DNA of 64,000 nt, from assembly GCA_022606135.1 (NCBI GenBank), contig JABYQN010000005.1:62001-126000 (forward strand). The letters are read 5' to 3'. Of this stretch, positions 23,018-36,101 are shown piece by piece (position 1 is the first letter of the stretch; each line of letters begins with the position of its first letter). Below the pieces are notes generated by a model, which saw only the letters and a list, made by a program, of their open reading frames with translations, searched no databases and had not been told where the DNA came from. The position numbers and the translations under genes are program-made. This DNA is from Fomes fomentarius. Lineage: Eukaryota; Basidiomycota; Agaricomycetes; Polyporales; Polyporaceae.

Positions 23018-23149
23018 TCTGAAAGTTGAGAGTGATGCAGAATGAGTGCAATGCGAGCGCATCAGGGGACTATGGGTTCGGAACAAGATGCCTTCTCCGC
23101 TCAGACTTTCGTGCTCCGCTTTGAGAAGTAGCCGACAGCTGAAAGTCAA

Positions 23150-24570
23150 CTAACGCCGCGCCCGGGTTGACCCCTATGAGTCTTATCTGGGTTTGGTGAT
23201 TCCTTTCCTTTGTAGATCCCAGGACGCTTTGCGCCGACTCGATGAGCTTCCGTTTCCCTACTCCCCTCCTGTCTACCCGACGTCTGACCAACCCTCTCTA
23301 TCTACCGCCTTCCACCAATCAATGCTCCATCAGTATTCCACGATGTTTCTGAATGTCTGGCGCCTCTGATGGCGCATGTCTAATAAGCGCGCAGAGCTTG
23401 TGCACGACTAACAATGTCCCTCACCATCCCCTGTCCTGCCATGCCACAAAAGCAGTATATAGTAGAGTAGCTGAGACTATGTATTGATTAATTTCAAAGC
23501 TTCATATTGCGCAGGTTCCCTGATTTCGAGTTACGGGACTCACAAGGAAGCCAGATGCATATTCAGCTTGTGGGAATTTTGTCGAGGCGTTCACACGGTA
23601 TTCGGGCATTCTAGAACTTGGAAATAGTTGCGAGTACATGCATACATATGCCGGTAAGTTTTGAGGCCAGTGGGAGGGGAACAAGTCATAGAAATAGCCA
23701 TAGACCAAAATGTCTGAACTCGCCAAAATCAATGTCTGAACTCTGAGTATCTGGGACATCTGAAAATGATATCTGTGATGTCTGATGGCATCTGAAAAGT
23801 CTGTGTCAGACTTTGCAGACATCGTGAGAATTACTGATGTCTGCTCTATCTCTCGTCTTGCCCTCGTCTTGTCTCGCTATCCACTCACGTCTGTACGATG
23901 TTGTACGACTTTCCGCCTCGTTATCATAACACCAAACATGGGGTGTCGTAAGGCATCCCCATGGAATCCATCGTCTTTCTTCCTCTCTTATCTCTCTCTT
24001 CCCACTTCCCTACGCCGTCGCTAACAACGTACACAACTATGCCGCCATCCTCTCCCCTCTCCCCTCTCTCCTCTCTCACACAATCGACAACTGACTTGGT
24101 TGGATATATCCCCGTTCCTCCTGTTACCTCCAACAACATGAATCAGTTGCCAGTCTCAGCCCCCTCCCCTCCCCATCCCCATCCCTGACTCGAAGTACTC
24201 GTTTGCTCGTTGTTTGCCGTGTTACTTATTCCGTCCGCAGCCCAGGGCCTCGGCACAGTCTGCTTATGTGTATCGTGCTGTGGCCCCCCTCTTTGTTCCA
24301 TGAAGTAGATAGATGTCTGATGTCTCACATTCCAGCTCTGGCTAGGCCCAGCTGTTGTATGTATGGGTGGAATGTATGTATGTTCTGCTCGTTGAATGTG
24401 TGTGGCGTGTGTGGATGGTCCGACCGCTCGTCGCTGGATAATGAAGAGTGCACAGAACTCTATCAAACGAATCATCTCGCCATTGGGGACACATTGACCA
24501 TGAAACAGTCAATGCTGTATCTTGAATGTTCATGACGATACCCAAAAGAAACGAACCACCATCATTCCCA
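23150..24570. repeat. Non-coding inverted repeat, right copy, interrupted
   Basis: Reverse-orientation counterpart of 6560-7490. Parts 23160-23327 and 23840-24570 match it; 23328-23839 is an insertion. Matching landmarks are the CCAAACATGGGGTGTCGTA stretch near 23930 and the TATGTATGTTCTGCTCG stretch near 24375. No protein is supported. Confidence 0.78.
23328..23839. mobile_element. TIR element of about 510 bases, non-autonomous
   Basis: The insertion interrupts the repeat block described above. Its ends are inverted: it begins CATCAGTATTCCACGATGT and ends ACATCGTGAGAATTACTGATG, which in reverse reads CATCAGTAATTCTCACGATGT. The interior has several TCTGAA-type repeats near the right end and no transposase frame. 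The first part of a second copy lies at 53174-53363. A target duplication is not clear; GCTC occurs near both sides. Family assignment is not possible from this alone. Confidence 0.65.
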
Positions 24571-24667
24571 AAGCATCTAATCAAGCTTACTGACTGTACA
24601 CATGGAGAGCGGTCTGGTATCGCATCAAACGCTCTGGGATGTCCATCATGCCGGTACATGTAGTCAT

Positions 24668-25382
24668 TTACACGCTCCATGCAGCAGCCGACGCATGCTT
24701 GAGCCCGTCTGCGATCTCGGGCTCACATCGGGTCCTCAAGAGCCATGCAGCAGACGTGAAGGAGAGCTCGTCGGAGAGGATGAGCGTGCGGACCTTCTTC
24801 ATCGTGTCGGGGCTAACGGTGCTCGCTTGCTCGGCGGACAGGTTAACGTTGGGGCTCAGTGTCAGGTCGATCTCGGCGATGCGGCCTTTGGTGCGGTACT
24901 TGAGGATGAAGGGGAAGGTCATCATGTCTTCAGGCTGGGTTGTGGGTTGGGATGATGATCAGGATTCAGCCATAGCCATTGCACCTCTGTGCGCCACATC
25001 GCGCTGACCATGGCAGGAAGAAAGGATGGGAGAGACTCACTGCCTTGGCCAGGCCAGAGGGGAAGATGTTCACATCGAACTTGAAGTTGCTGGTCTCGAA
25101 GGCCATGAGGATGGCCTCAAGGCTGAACTTGTGGAACCATGCAGCAATGAAGGGCGCAGCTTGGTTGGTGGTGCGGCAGGACAAGGATGAGGACGCGCGG
25201 CTTGTGCCGTCGCAGCTGGCGGGTCTGGGGGCTGCACCCAGGATGATATGCAGGGTGACTTGCAGGACGGCCAGTGTAGCTGGCTGGCTGGATTCTTGAG
25301 GAACTGGGGAGCCGGTAGTAAGGTCAAAGAGCCAGAGCCAGAGCGCGAGCGCGAGCGCGGGGATGGGAGCTCTAGCAAACAT
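24668..25382 (-). CDS. Hypothetical secreted protein
   Basis: Two exons (25382-25041 and 24934-24668) join in frame and give about 202 residues. The N-terminus looks like a signal peptide: a hydrophobic run PALALALWLWLF preceded by an Arg and followed by small and polar residues. The mature part includes RTTNQAAPFIAAWFHKF, ILMAFETSNFKFDVN, ILKYRTKGRIAEIDLTL and a C-terminal LSFTSAAWLLRTRC. I do not recognise a family. The role is unknown; a secreted or cell-wall-associated small protein is the simplest reading. It lies between the repeat block and a solo LTR. Confidence 0.55.
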
Positions 25383-25863
25383 GTTAGGGACTCAGAGTCT
25401 TGGAGTAGGGGTCGTGAGTGGATGGATTCATTAGAGCCACCGGGGCGAAGAGTTTGACTTGGTGAGGGACTGTTGAAAGAAGTGAGGTATCAAGTAGGCT
25501 GTGTGCACGGTGTGGGCGTGGAAGACGCACCGAGGGCGAGGAGTGAGGAGAGCCGAGCTGAAGATGCATTATGATTGCAGCCGGTTAACATTCAGGCTAC
25601 ACGAGTGGTGCTGCGAACAGCGTGCTGGGTAGTACCACTTGAGGTACGTCTACGGATGTCGTGTTGAATTGTGCAGATGGGAAGTACGATAGTTTGACAG
25701 TCCATTTATGCGAGTCCAGGCAAGTGTGGTCAGCAGCCAGCACAGGGATCCACCGAGAAACTTGCAGCATACTGCATATGGCTTGACCATACCAGATCCT
25801 GGCCCAGTATTCACAGGCGAAAAGGACGAATCTGTTGCATTGCAACATCAACTGGTCATTGTC

Positions 25864-26417
25864 TGATGAACTCTGAACCTGTAAGGCGAGGAGCGACTGT
25901 AAGTCACAACAGAGAGAGATCTTCAGTCAGTGAGCGGACAACTATATTGCATAGTGAAGTACCTGTAAGTCACAACAGAGAGAGACTACAAGTACTAAGT
26001 CAGTAAGAAGTAGTAGAGCATATGTAGGTGAGAGACTTACTCTTCAGTCAGTGAGCGAACGACTGAAGAGCATAGGCAGAGTAGGGACTGCTTTTATACA
26101 TGAGGGATGAGTCCATGAGTCAGTGAATGAAGCAGTCACATGTAGCCATAAGATGATGAGTCAGAGTCCGTATCGGCGTATGAGTCAGATACAGTCATAG
26201 CATGAGTCAGACATAAGGTCTAGAAGAGTCCGGTGCAGTGTAGAACGCACTGGTATGCACAAGAATGCACAGTAACCATATGGTCATGGGAAAGTACAGT
26301 AGGAGAACAAAGAAAACCATAAATGGTAAGTAGGAACACAGCCTATCTAATCATATGACCATAAACAAGTGTACACAACTCCGGTCCGAGCACAGCCGGT
26401 AGTCCGGAAGTTCAACA
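25864..26417 (-). mobile_element. Solo Copia LTR with target duplication
   Basis: A 554-base LTR nearly identical to the 3' LTR of Copia B (58356-58909) and of the same length. It begins TGATGAACTCTGAACC on the + strand and ends GTTCAACA, so in element sense it runs TGTTGAAC...TTCATCA. A 5-base duplication TTGTC flanks it at 25859-25863 and 26418-26422. It is the scar left when the two LTRs of a full element recombined. A TATA-like TTTTATA (minus-strand TATAAAA) lies at 26092-26098. Confidence 0.9.
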
Positions 26418-26422
26418 TTGTC

Positions 26423-26918
26423 GTGGATAGATCGTGCCTCGGGAGATGTACAAGAAGTGTGGTCTGCATCCTTGCACACACCAGAGCTCCTTACGGGATG
26501 TTTACTAGAGTAAACAGAACCCTCAAAATACAGCCTGGACACAACAGGGCTACAGTGGATGCAGTATGATATGAGAAGTTGGTGAACATTGGCGATGGGA
26601 GAGCACGAGAGGTGGTCCATGTGATCACATACACCAGAGCTTCACAAAGGATGACAGACAGTTCCAAGTTCACACGCACCAGATCGGCCAACACAGAAGG
26701 TGTACAGAGGACAAGAGAGCGGGGACAAGGTGGGGTTCCGGGAGGCAGCTGAGAATCAGTTGTGACCACTGTGTTGTTGATCACATAATTTGCTTGCTAT
26801 GGACCTCTATCAGTGACTACTACTGTATGACTCCTTGAAGTGCAATATACCATCTACGTAGTCCCGGGTGGGCGTTGCATGTTGAGAGATGTCTGAAGTT
26901 TGGATCGGGTTGTCTTGT
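26423..26918. other. No gene recognised
   Basis: Stretch between the solo LTR and the HNH-paralog fragment. Open frames are short and unlike known proteins. The similarity to the HNH genes begins only at about 26919 (GGCATAAACTGGA...). Confidence 0.4.
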
Positions 26919-27767
26919 TTGGCATAAACTGGAGATGCATGACTATCAGTCACAACTATAGTGTGCAATGGAGGAACCACGTACACGGCCATAGCAGGTA
27001 TGCGGCCCAGGTCGAAGCCAAGTGTTGTAATGCCTTTGCAGGCGCGGCTTTTTGATCCTCGTCCTCCGTGTTCGCAGCCTCGTTTGCACAGGCGCAGACA
27101 GCCGCCACGATGTACTGCTTGCCATTGTCAAAATTGAGGTCGTCGGCAACCATGTACATGGCCTTGATAAGTCCCTGCACAGTGAGAGTCTTGCCAATGG
27201 GCAGTGACGCTGTGTACACTGGAACACCTTGGAGCCATTTGGGGGTGTCGAAGCTGACGTTTGTCTGCATGTGGAAGACCAGAAAGTGCTGCTGTGCCCG
27301 GGACCACAGGTCCTCCACCTTGTCCATGCTGGCAATAATAGCACCAGTGGCACACAGATCCACTCCATGCAGCTGAAGCCTGAGGTCCTCGATCTTGATG
27401 GACTCTGTGAACAATGGAGTGTCAGAGAAGAGACTTAATAAGCTGCTCTGACACTCCATCATTCACAGGGTCCATCAAGATCGAGGACCTCAGGCTTCAG
27501 CTGCATGGAGTGGATCTGTGTGCCACTGGTGCTATTATTGCCAGCACAGACAAGGTGGAGGACCTGTGGTCCCAGGACCACAGAAGAGAAGAGGTTCCCA
27601 GAGAGTGGGGCAGCATGGATAGTGAGAGTTCGCTGGAGCGCCTGGCGGTCTGGGCTAGCCGGGGAGTGGGTGGGATGGGCTGGGGAGATACTGCCCTCAC
27701 ACTGACCCGAGGTCGGCCCACCATCACCGCCGCCGTCCGGGAGCGTGGAAGTGTTTGGAGGGCACAT
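26919..27767 (-). pseudogene. Diverged HNH-gene paralog, N-terminal half only
   Basis: Resembles the N-terminal half of the HNH genes: start MCPPNTSTLPDGGGD against MVPNASTLADGGRD, then a long exon with FLVFHMQTNVSFDTPKW, LTVQGLIKAMYMVADDL, NGKQYIVAAVCACANEA and LQHLASTWAAYLLWPC. The match is at protein level and clearly older than the copies in the arms. The nuclease core is absent: similarity stops just beyond the end of the long exon. The start exon and the long exon are separated by an inverted duplicate of part of the long exon, so a normal product is unlikely. Confidence 0.65.
27300..27573. repeat. 128-base foldback with 18-base loop
   Basis: Left arm 27300-27427 and right arm 27446-27573 are inverted copies of equal length with only a few mismatches, separated by AAGAGACTTAATAAGCTG. 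The arms carry exon sequence of the HNH paralog (IKIEDLRLQLHGVDL). RNA from either strand would fold into one long hairpin. Confidence 0.9.
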
Positions 27768-28142
27768 CGTGGCTTTGAGTGGAATGTGTGAGCTAGTTCT
27801 GAACCCTTATGAAAGGAAGCAGCTGCCAGCCACCTTCATTCAGAAATAGTCAGCCACCATCATTCCCCAGCCACCTTTGGATCGCTTTCCTGGTTAACAT
27901 GCTCAGTTTGCAAGTCCTCCATTGCCAACACGGTATCGCAATTCTGTCCGTAGACGAAGAAGAAAAAAGAGATAAGAAGAGTTATGACATGTCGTACTAA
28001 TGGACAACAGAAAGCATGAAACAGCGGAAATATGACAGGGATCGTGAGCATGACAGGTGAGGGAAGTAGCCAACGCAACAACGGGGGGAAAGGGGGACAA
28101 CACGGTATGGGATCGTACACGAAAAGGCCTTCCATCGCGCGT

Positions 28143-29125
28143 TCACTGCCACTGCGCCTTGTCCCAGCCGGGGTCCTGGAGGAACGCACACAGAACCTTG
28201 CTACCGGTCTTCATGAGTGTCGGCGCGGTGCCCAGATGGTGTAGCAGCGCAGCGCAGGGATCCAATCGAGGCGAGCAAACAGCGAACCGGGACACGAGAG
28301 AGACAGACGGAAAGTGAGAGAGAGAGAGAGCGTGAGCACACGATGATCCGGCAAGCGTGGACGCCACAGCCCGAGAGGGCCAGGGCATCTGAGAAGCAGC
28401 ACGCACCTGGAGGAGAGGATGGCCTGCGACGATGGTGAGGAAGCGCTCGAGGCCCTCGCGGCGGCTCTCGATGACCTCGTCGGAGAAGCGGTTCGTGAAG
28501 ACCTTGCCGGGGAGCGGGGGGATGTTCACGCGCGTGGACTCGCGCTCGAGGATGTCCCGGAAGGCCTCGAAGTCCGAGTAGCGCCGCCGGACGACCGAGT
28601 GGCGCAGCTTGAACGCGGGGATGTTCGTCTAGGGCGGGGGTGTCAGAAAGCGGGATATAGAGGGGAGGGAGGGGGAGCGCAGAGCGGGGGTTCAAATTCG
28701 AAACGAAGAAGGGGGGGACTGGGGACTGGGGACTGGGGAATGGGGACGGGGACGGGGGACGGGGAAGCGCTATCGCAACACATACCTTGCACACGATCTC
28801 GTAGTCGGTATACATCTTCCGCCCGAAACCTACCGCCGCGCCGCGCTCCACGTTCAGTCCTCCTCATATGTCTCAGGTACACAGCCAAGCTACGCTGCTC
28901 ACCATGCGTCTGGGGATTGCGCACCTCGATCTCCAGGAAGCTCTCCGGGACGCTGTACATCTCCTCGATCTGTTCCCCCCAACCGTGGATCCCCCCGAGT
29001 CAGTCTGGCAGAGAGCATTGATATAGCACAAAAACCAAGGATGGACTGACGGTCTGCTCGCGCCCGCCGAGGCGGGGCTCGTCGAAGACGCTGCTGCGTG
29101 CGAACGGGGAGACGGTCGTGGTCAT
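28143..29125 (-). CDS. SNX3: Sorting nexin SNX3/Grd19-like PX protein
   Basis: Five exons (29125-29051, 28969-28903, 28829-28786, 28628-28407, 28208-28143) join cleanly. The protein is short and nearly all PX domain, as in SNX3: [19 protein letters not shown], then [15 protein letters not shown], the [15 protein letters not shown] motif that contacts phosphatidylinositol 3-phosphate, the [11 protein letters not shown] proline loop, [17 protein letters not shown], and the C-terminus [16 protein letters not shown]3 binds this lipid on early endosomes and works with retromer to return cargo to the Golgi. Length of about 157 residues agrees with the family. Confidence 0.93.
28711..28765 (+). repeat. 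G-run minisatellite in an SNX3 intron
   Basis: Runs of four to seven G separated by ACT, AAT or AC repeat about nine times. The tract lies in the third intron of SNX3, on the strand opposite to the transcript. It meets the usual pattern for a DNA G-quadruplex; folding is not shown. Confidence 0.75.
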
Positions 29126-29697
29126 GGCGGTCGGTGGTGGTGGTTGTCGGCCAAGGTTGGTCGCTTGACTGGTTACGTCCAGCTGAGTTCGGCAGGCGCA
29201 GTTAGGCGCCCGTCATTACAGGAAAACCGGTACCTGAAATCTCGAGACCTTGACGTGCTTCACGTCGCAGGCGCAGTATTATGTGAAATGTGTGCGAGAG
29301 ACACGGACAAGAGGGTCATAGACATAAATATGCATTCGATAGCGAGCGAGTATGGGAAGTTCGACTGGACATGTAGACGATGAGGCTAGACTAGACATGG
29401 CATGACATGGATTGTGTGGTGATACCCAAGCAAAGCAAGAAGTCTTTTCAAGCGGTCGCGTGAGATGGAAGCAAGGACAAGGAGTAGATGACGTCTATAC
29501 ATGGGCTAGATAGCATCAAGAAGAGAGTCAGATATAGAGTCCCGTCCGAAAGCGGGAACTCTCGTAGTTTGTCCATACATATACATGGGCTGCAGAAGCA
29601 CGGTAGCACCACTCCAGGATGAACCCTATGCACCGTTACATGATCGTCAGCGCAAATCCAACAAAGGTCATCAATTAGGAGAAGCACCCACAATAGA
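29126..29697. other. Intergenic, no gene recognised
   Basis: Upstream region of the SNX3 gene and downstream region of the disordered-protein gene. No frame or RNA gene is supported. Confidence 0.5.
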
Positions 29698-32600
29698 TCA
29701 CCGAGGCGGGATGCTGTACCGCCTGTCGTCCCTATCATACGCAGGGCGACTATAAGCGGGCGGGGAACGCGGCGGAGGCATCCTCCCGGGCGGGTCGCGT
29801 CTATCATATGCATACCCGACATCGCGGTCTCTTGAGGCCAGATAGTCCCTCTCACGGGCCGCTCCGGGACTGTTGTTGTATCTCGGGTCGTCGTAGTACC
29901 CAGCGCTGGCTGGTGGCGGGCTGCGTGCGCGGGGCGGAGGAGGGTAGTCAGGCGGTCCTCGAGGCTCCTCAGGCGGGTAGTAGTTTGCACCTCCGTACGA
30001 TTCGTCCCTCGCGCGTTTGAGAGGCGGGCGCAGGTCCTCGCTGGCCGTGCTCTTCCTCAGTGGGCTTGGGCTGCGCGGACGCACGCGGGTGTAAGTTGCG
30101 GGCCCATCGACAGGCGGGGGCGGGTACCGCGCGCGATCGATATCCCGAGAGTACCCTCTGTCGTCCGTGTATGTATCCGTAAGACGAGAACTGAGAGGGC
30201 GAGGCTCGAACGAGCGAGACGAGGACGAAGGGGGGAGGTCAACTGGCGGATATGCAGCTCTGCGTTCACGTTCTTCGCGTGTCTCCCAGGCAGCAACAGG
30301 CGGGACGTCGCGGTCGGGGGGAGGGAACCGCCCATCTCGGTCGTATTCACGAGAACGGTCCCACGAGCGGTCATAGTCGTCTCCCAGCAGCGGCCGGGAT
30401 CCTTCCCGCCACTCGCGCGGTGGGTATGCATGGGAGTCTGCGGGTGTTCGTCGACTGAGCTCGGTGTCGCGATACGGAGGTGGAGCTTCCCCTGCAGGCA
30501 CCCAGGTTCGGTCTCCACGGGGCGGATAGGAGTCGCCTGGAGGCGGCGAGGGACGATGGTACGAAGCACGAGCGGCCCGAGGAGGGTCGACGTCCATCAG
30601 GTCCGGACGGCGCGCAGGGGGGTGCCGATCCGAGTCAGGGCGGTATGGAGGTCGGGAGTCGACACGGTCTCTTTCACCTGCAGGGCGGAAATCCCGAACT
30701 TCAGAACGTGAGGGCGGACGGGCCGGAGAATGGGGCCTGTACGGACGTGGTTCGTCACGAGCAACAGAAGGTGCACGGTATGGACGACCGCGTTCACTTG
30801 CAACAGGACTAGCAGGACGTGTGTACCGAGCCGCGGCGTAATGACGATCGTCCGAGTGAGGAGGGGGCCGCTCAGTCACAGGTGGAGCGCGAGCAGCTTC
30901 AGTAAGGACAGAACGGTCATCGTTAGCATGCCCAGCAGGTCTATCAGGCGGAGGTGCTTGTCTGGGAGGAGGCCGGTCATCAGTTGGTGGACGCAAAGGA
31001 CGAGGATCTGCAGGAGGATTGGAGAGGCGAGCTTCTAGAGGTATCGAATTTGCAGGTGGCCGACTGATCCTTTCCTCAAGGCGAGGTGTTGGCTTGCTAT
31101 CCGGTCTTGTAGGTGGGGGATAACTCAATCTTTCTTGAAGCGATGGTTCACCACGACTGATCCTCTCTTCCAGTTTGACTGGACGAACAGCTCTGTCATC
31201 AGACTGGGGAGGCCGCGAAGGACGATCCTCCACAGGCGGACGAGCCGATTCAGCTGGAGCAGGAACAGGTGGGCGACTGATACGTTCCTCCAGCCCATGA
31301 GGACGACGGTCATCTGCAGGCCGCGGCTGTCGGTCCGAAGTAGCCGGAGGAGGCAGGCGTCTATCCTCACTCGCAGCAAGAGGTCGAGGGGACGCAGGTC
31401 GACGGTCTTCAACTATCCTTCCTGGACGTTCGGCGGACACAGCAGGAAGGGGAGGCACAGGTACACGGCGATCATCGATAGCTCTAGGTGTACGCTCACT
31501 TCCAGCGGGAGAGGTGGGCCGACGTCGGTCCTCCACAGGTCGGTCCAAGGGCGTCGGGCGACGATCATCAGGTCTCCCAAGCCGATCCGTAGCAGGGGGC
31601 AGGGGACGACGGTCATCGCCACTTCTCACTTGACGATCCGCACCAGGAGGAGGCAAAGGAGCGCGTCTGTCTTCTACCGAAGGAGGCGGCCGTGCATCCG
31701 TATGAGATGGCGCAGGAGCTCTACGATCCTCTGGCAAAGTTGAAGCTGACGCAGAAGAATCTGCAGGTGGGCGTATAATTGCACGCTCTTCTCCTAGATT
31801 ACGCGGTGGCGGACGTGCATCGGTAGAGATTCTATCGTCACGAGCCGTGAACGAAGGCTCAGATGCTTTGGGGTTGTACCAACGAGGGCAGCGTGAATCG
31901 TAGCGCCGGTCACCTGCAGGTACAGGTCTGCGGTCATCGGGTGGACGAGAGCGGTCGTCTGGACGTCGGTCATCTCGGAACCGACTGTAATCGGGTCTCC
32001 GGTCACGATCCTTGTCCCGATCGTGGTCTCTGTCTCTACTACGTTCTCTGTCGCGCAACCGTTCTTTCTCGCGATCATATGTCCGTTCATCTCTTGATAG
32101 CGACCCACGACTGTCCACGTTGCCAGGCGAGCGAGCTGCAGGAGCACCTGGACGATCTCGATCGTCAGAGCCGTTGCGAGCTGACCAACTAGACTCTCTT
32201 CGGGGGACGTCTTTCGAGTCCACAGGGGGCAATGTTGCAGAAATGGATGCAGGACTTTGTGCGATCTCACCTGAGCGACCACCCTGCTCCAGCCTTTGTG
32301 ACCCAGGAGGACCCATCCGTGGACTAGCGTCAACATTGCCGAACCGAGGGGAGCTCCCAGCCCCATTCAAGCCAGGCTTGTCTTGCCGTCCTAGACCAGA
32401 AGCAGAGTGTGCAGCCGAGTCATACCTATCCACACGTTTTACTGGTGATTGAGGTGGCTGCATTGTCTGGAAGATCGATTAAAGTCAGCGTGGATGACAC
32501 CCGGAGATAGACGTGAAAGGACAGCACATTCTGTTTAGGAGACTCGCTGATGGACAAGCGATGTGCAGGTTTCCTCAGGGCAGCATCCCGAAGATCAGGA

Positions 32601-33265
32601 GTACTTGAGGTAGACTGCTTGGAAGCTTTGGCCAACAATGCCTCAGCAGTAGACCTAGTGTTGTCAGGAGTAATACGAGTCAAGCCAGGAGGAGAGGTAT
32701 CCGTGGGAATCTGTTCAGGGTGTGGCGGAACATGAGAGCTGACCAAGGTTGAGCGGGGACCTAGAAAGACACCAGCGAGAGCAGCAGGCTGAGGAATAGG
32801 GCGGAATAGTTCGTGTTGATTGCTCTTGATAGTCTCCTTCAGCCGTTCGAGGATCTCCAGATCATTCTGGCCTTGGGGGAGGTCTGCTGGCTGTTGAGAT
32901 GGCGCAAGCGGCGTTGACTGCTGGATGGCCGAGGGCTGAGAGGAGAAGAACTGTGGAGGGGGAGCTTGAGGTTGGAAGGAACCACTGAGGGAGGAACCGA
33001 TTGAGGGCATGTGGGAGAAAGAGTATGGGAAAGGTGCGGAGAAGGGCTGGAGAGGGAACGGACTAGGAGTGATGCCAGGTGGCTGGGGTGAGGGTGGGAT
33101 AGGAGAGCTGACGGAGAAGGGCGGGGACATGAGGCTGGCGGACGAGTCGTCGGCCGGAGAGGACATGAAAGGGCCGTCGGGGCCGTCTGTGAGGGTGGTG
33201 ACGGTGCGCTCGCGCGGAGGGGCATTGTTGCGGCCCTTGCGCTTCTTGTTTTGCCTTGTCGCCAT
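29698..33265 (-). CDS. Large disordered Pro/Arg/Asp-rich protein, unknown function
   Basis: Two exons (33265-32528 and 32466-29698) join in frame and give about 1168 residues. The start MATRQNKKRKGRNN is basic and resembles a nuclear localisation signal. Residues about 130-160 (LEILERLKETIKSNQHELF) are the one clearly helical part. The rest is low complexity: Ser/Pro/Gln-rich, then DRDHDRDKDRDRR-type Arg-Asp repeats, then dozens of DDRRP and RPPxDDR repeats, ending with Tyr/Pro-rich repeats (DDRRYSIPPR). RD-rich tails of this kind occur in RNA-processing proteins, but no folded RNA-binding domain is visible, so a nuclear or condensate-forming role is a guess. The donor is GTGCTG, which is weak but keeps the frame. 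Confidence 0.75.
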
Positions 33266-33737
33266 CTGTGGGTCCACAAAATATTTGGCCACGCCTGTTC
33301 AAGCGAGCGATAAGATCCCAAGTACCGCCTCTTCCGAACTGCCTCTGCGTGCGGTGCGACGAGAAATGCACAGCCGTTAAACAAGAAAGGATGAGAAAAA
33401 GGAGGCGTAGTAGTCGCAAGAAGAGCGGAGGCAAGCACTGTCACCAGTTCGCCTTCGCAATCGCAGATTCCTGGCGGCATCTGCTTGGCTTATCGCGTCA
33501 CGCGTGACGTCCACTTGTTACCCCTGTGACATGACGTGTAGTCGTGAGATAGTCTGACATAAGCTATGCAAATACTCGTAGTGACTCGCGACGCGTACCG
33601 TGACTCATAATATATGGATTTCGTAGGAAAAACTCAAAAGTTGGATGCAGAGACTGATTCGACTCAGATCTCTTGCACTCCTCCACAGGACCTCTCTTCT
33701 TCTCCCTCGTCTCCCCCTCCACCCCCACGCCCGCACC
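33266..33737. promoter_or_regulatory. Shared upstream region of two divergent genes
   Basis: 472 bases separate the start codons of the disordered-protein gene (-) and the lysyl-tRNA synthetase gene (+). It must hold both leaders and promoters. A TC-rich stretch (33686-33735) directly precedes the synthetase start. I see no clear TATA box or known operator. Confidence 0.5.

Positions 33738-36101
<2,364 letters not shown>

Larger units (their letters stand above)
14990..23141. repeat. Left arm of an 8.1-kb inverted repeat
   Basis: This segment matches 45050-53173 in reverse orientation over its full length. Both arms hold deaminase, RNase H, homeodomain and HNH genes with the same order and relative strands. 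The inner boundary is sharp: the sequence CAGCTGTCGGCTACTTCTC is shared by both arms and the flanks beyond it differ. The outer boundary of the right arm is set by a transposon insertion, so the match may once have gone further left, towards 13 kb. Confidence 0.85.

Noticed and set aside
14990..23141. The 8.1-kb arm as one large DNA transposon
   Set aside because: No inverted ends, target duplication or transposase was found at the arm boundaries; a segmental duplication explains it better.
25864..26417. LTR boundary at TGAACCTG, 10 bases further in
   Set aside because: The flanking TTGTC duplication and the matching LTR end in Copia A (TTCATCA) both place the end at TGATGAACTC.
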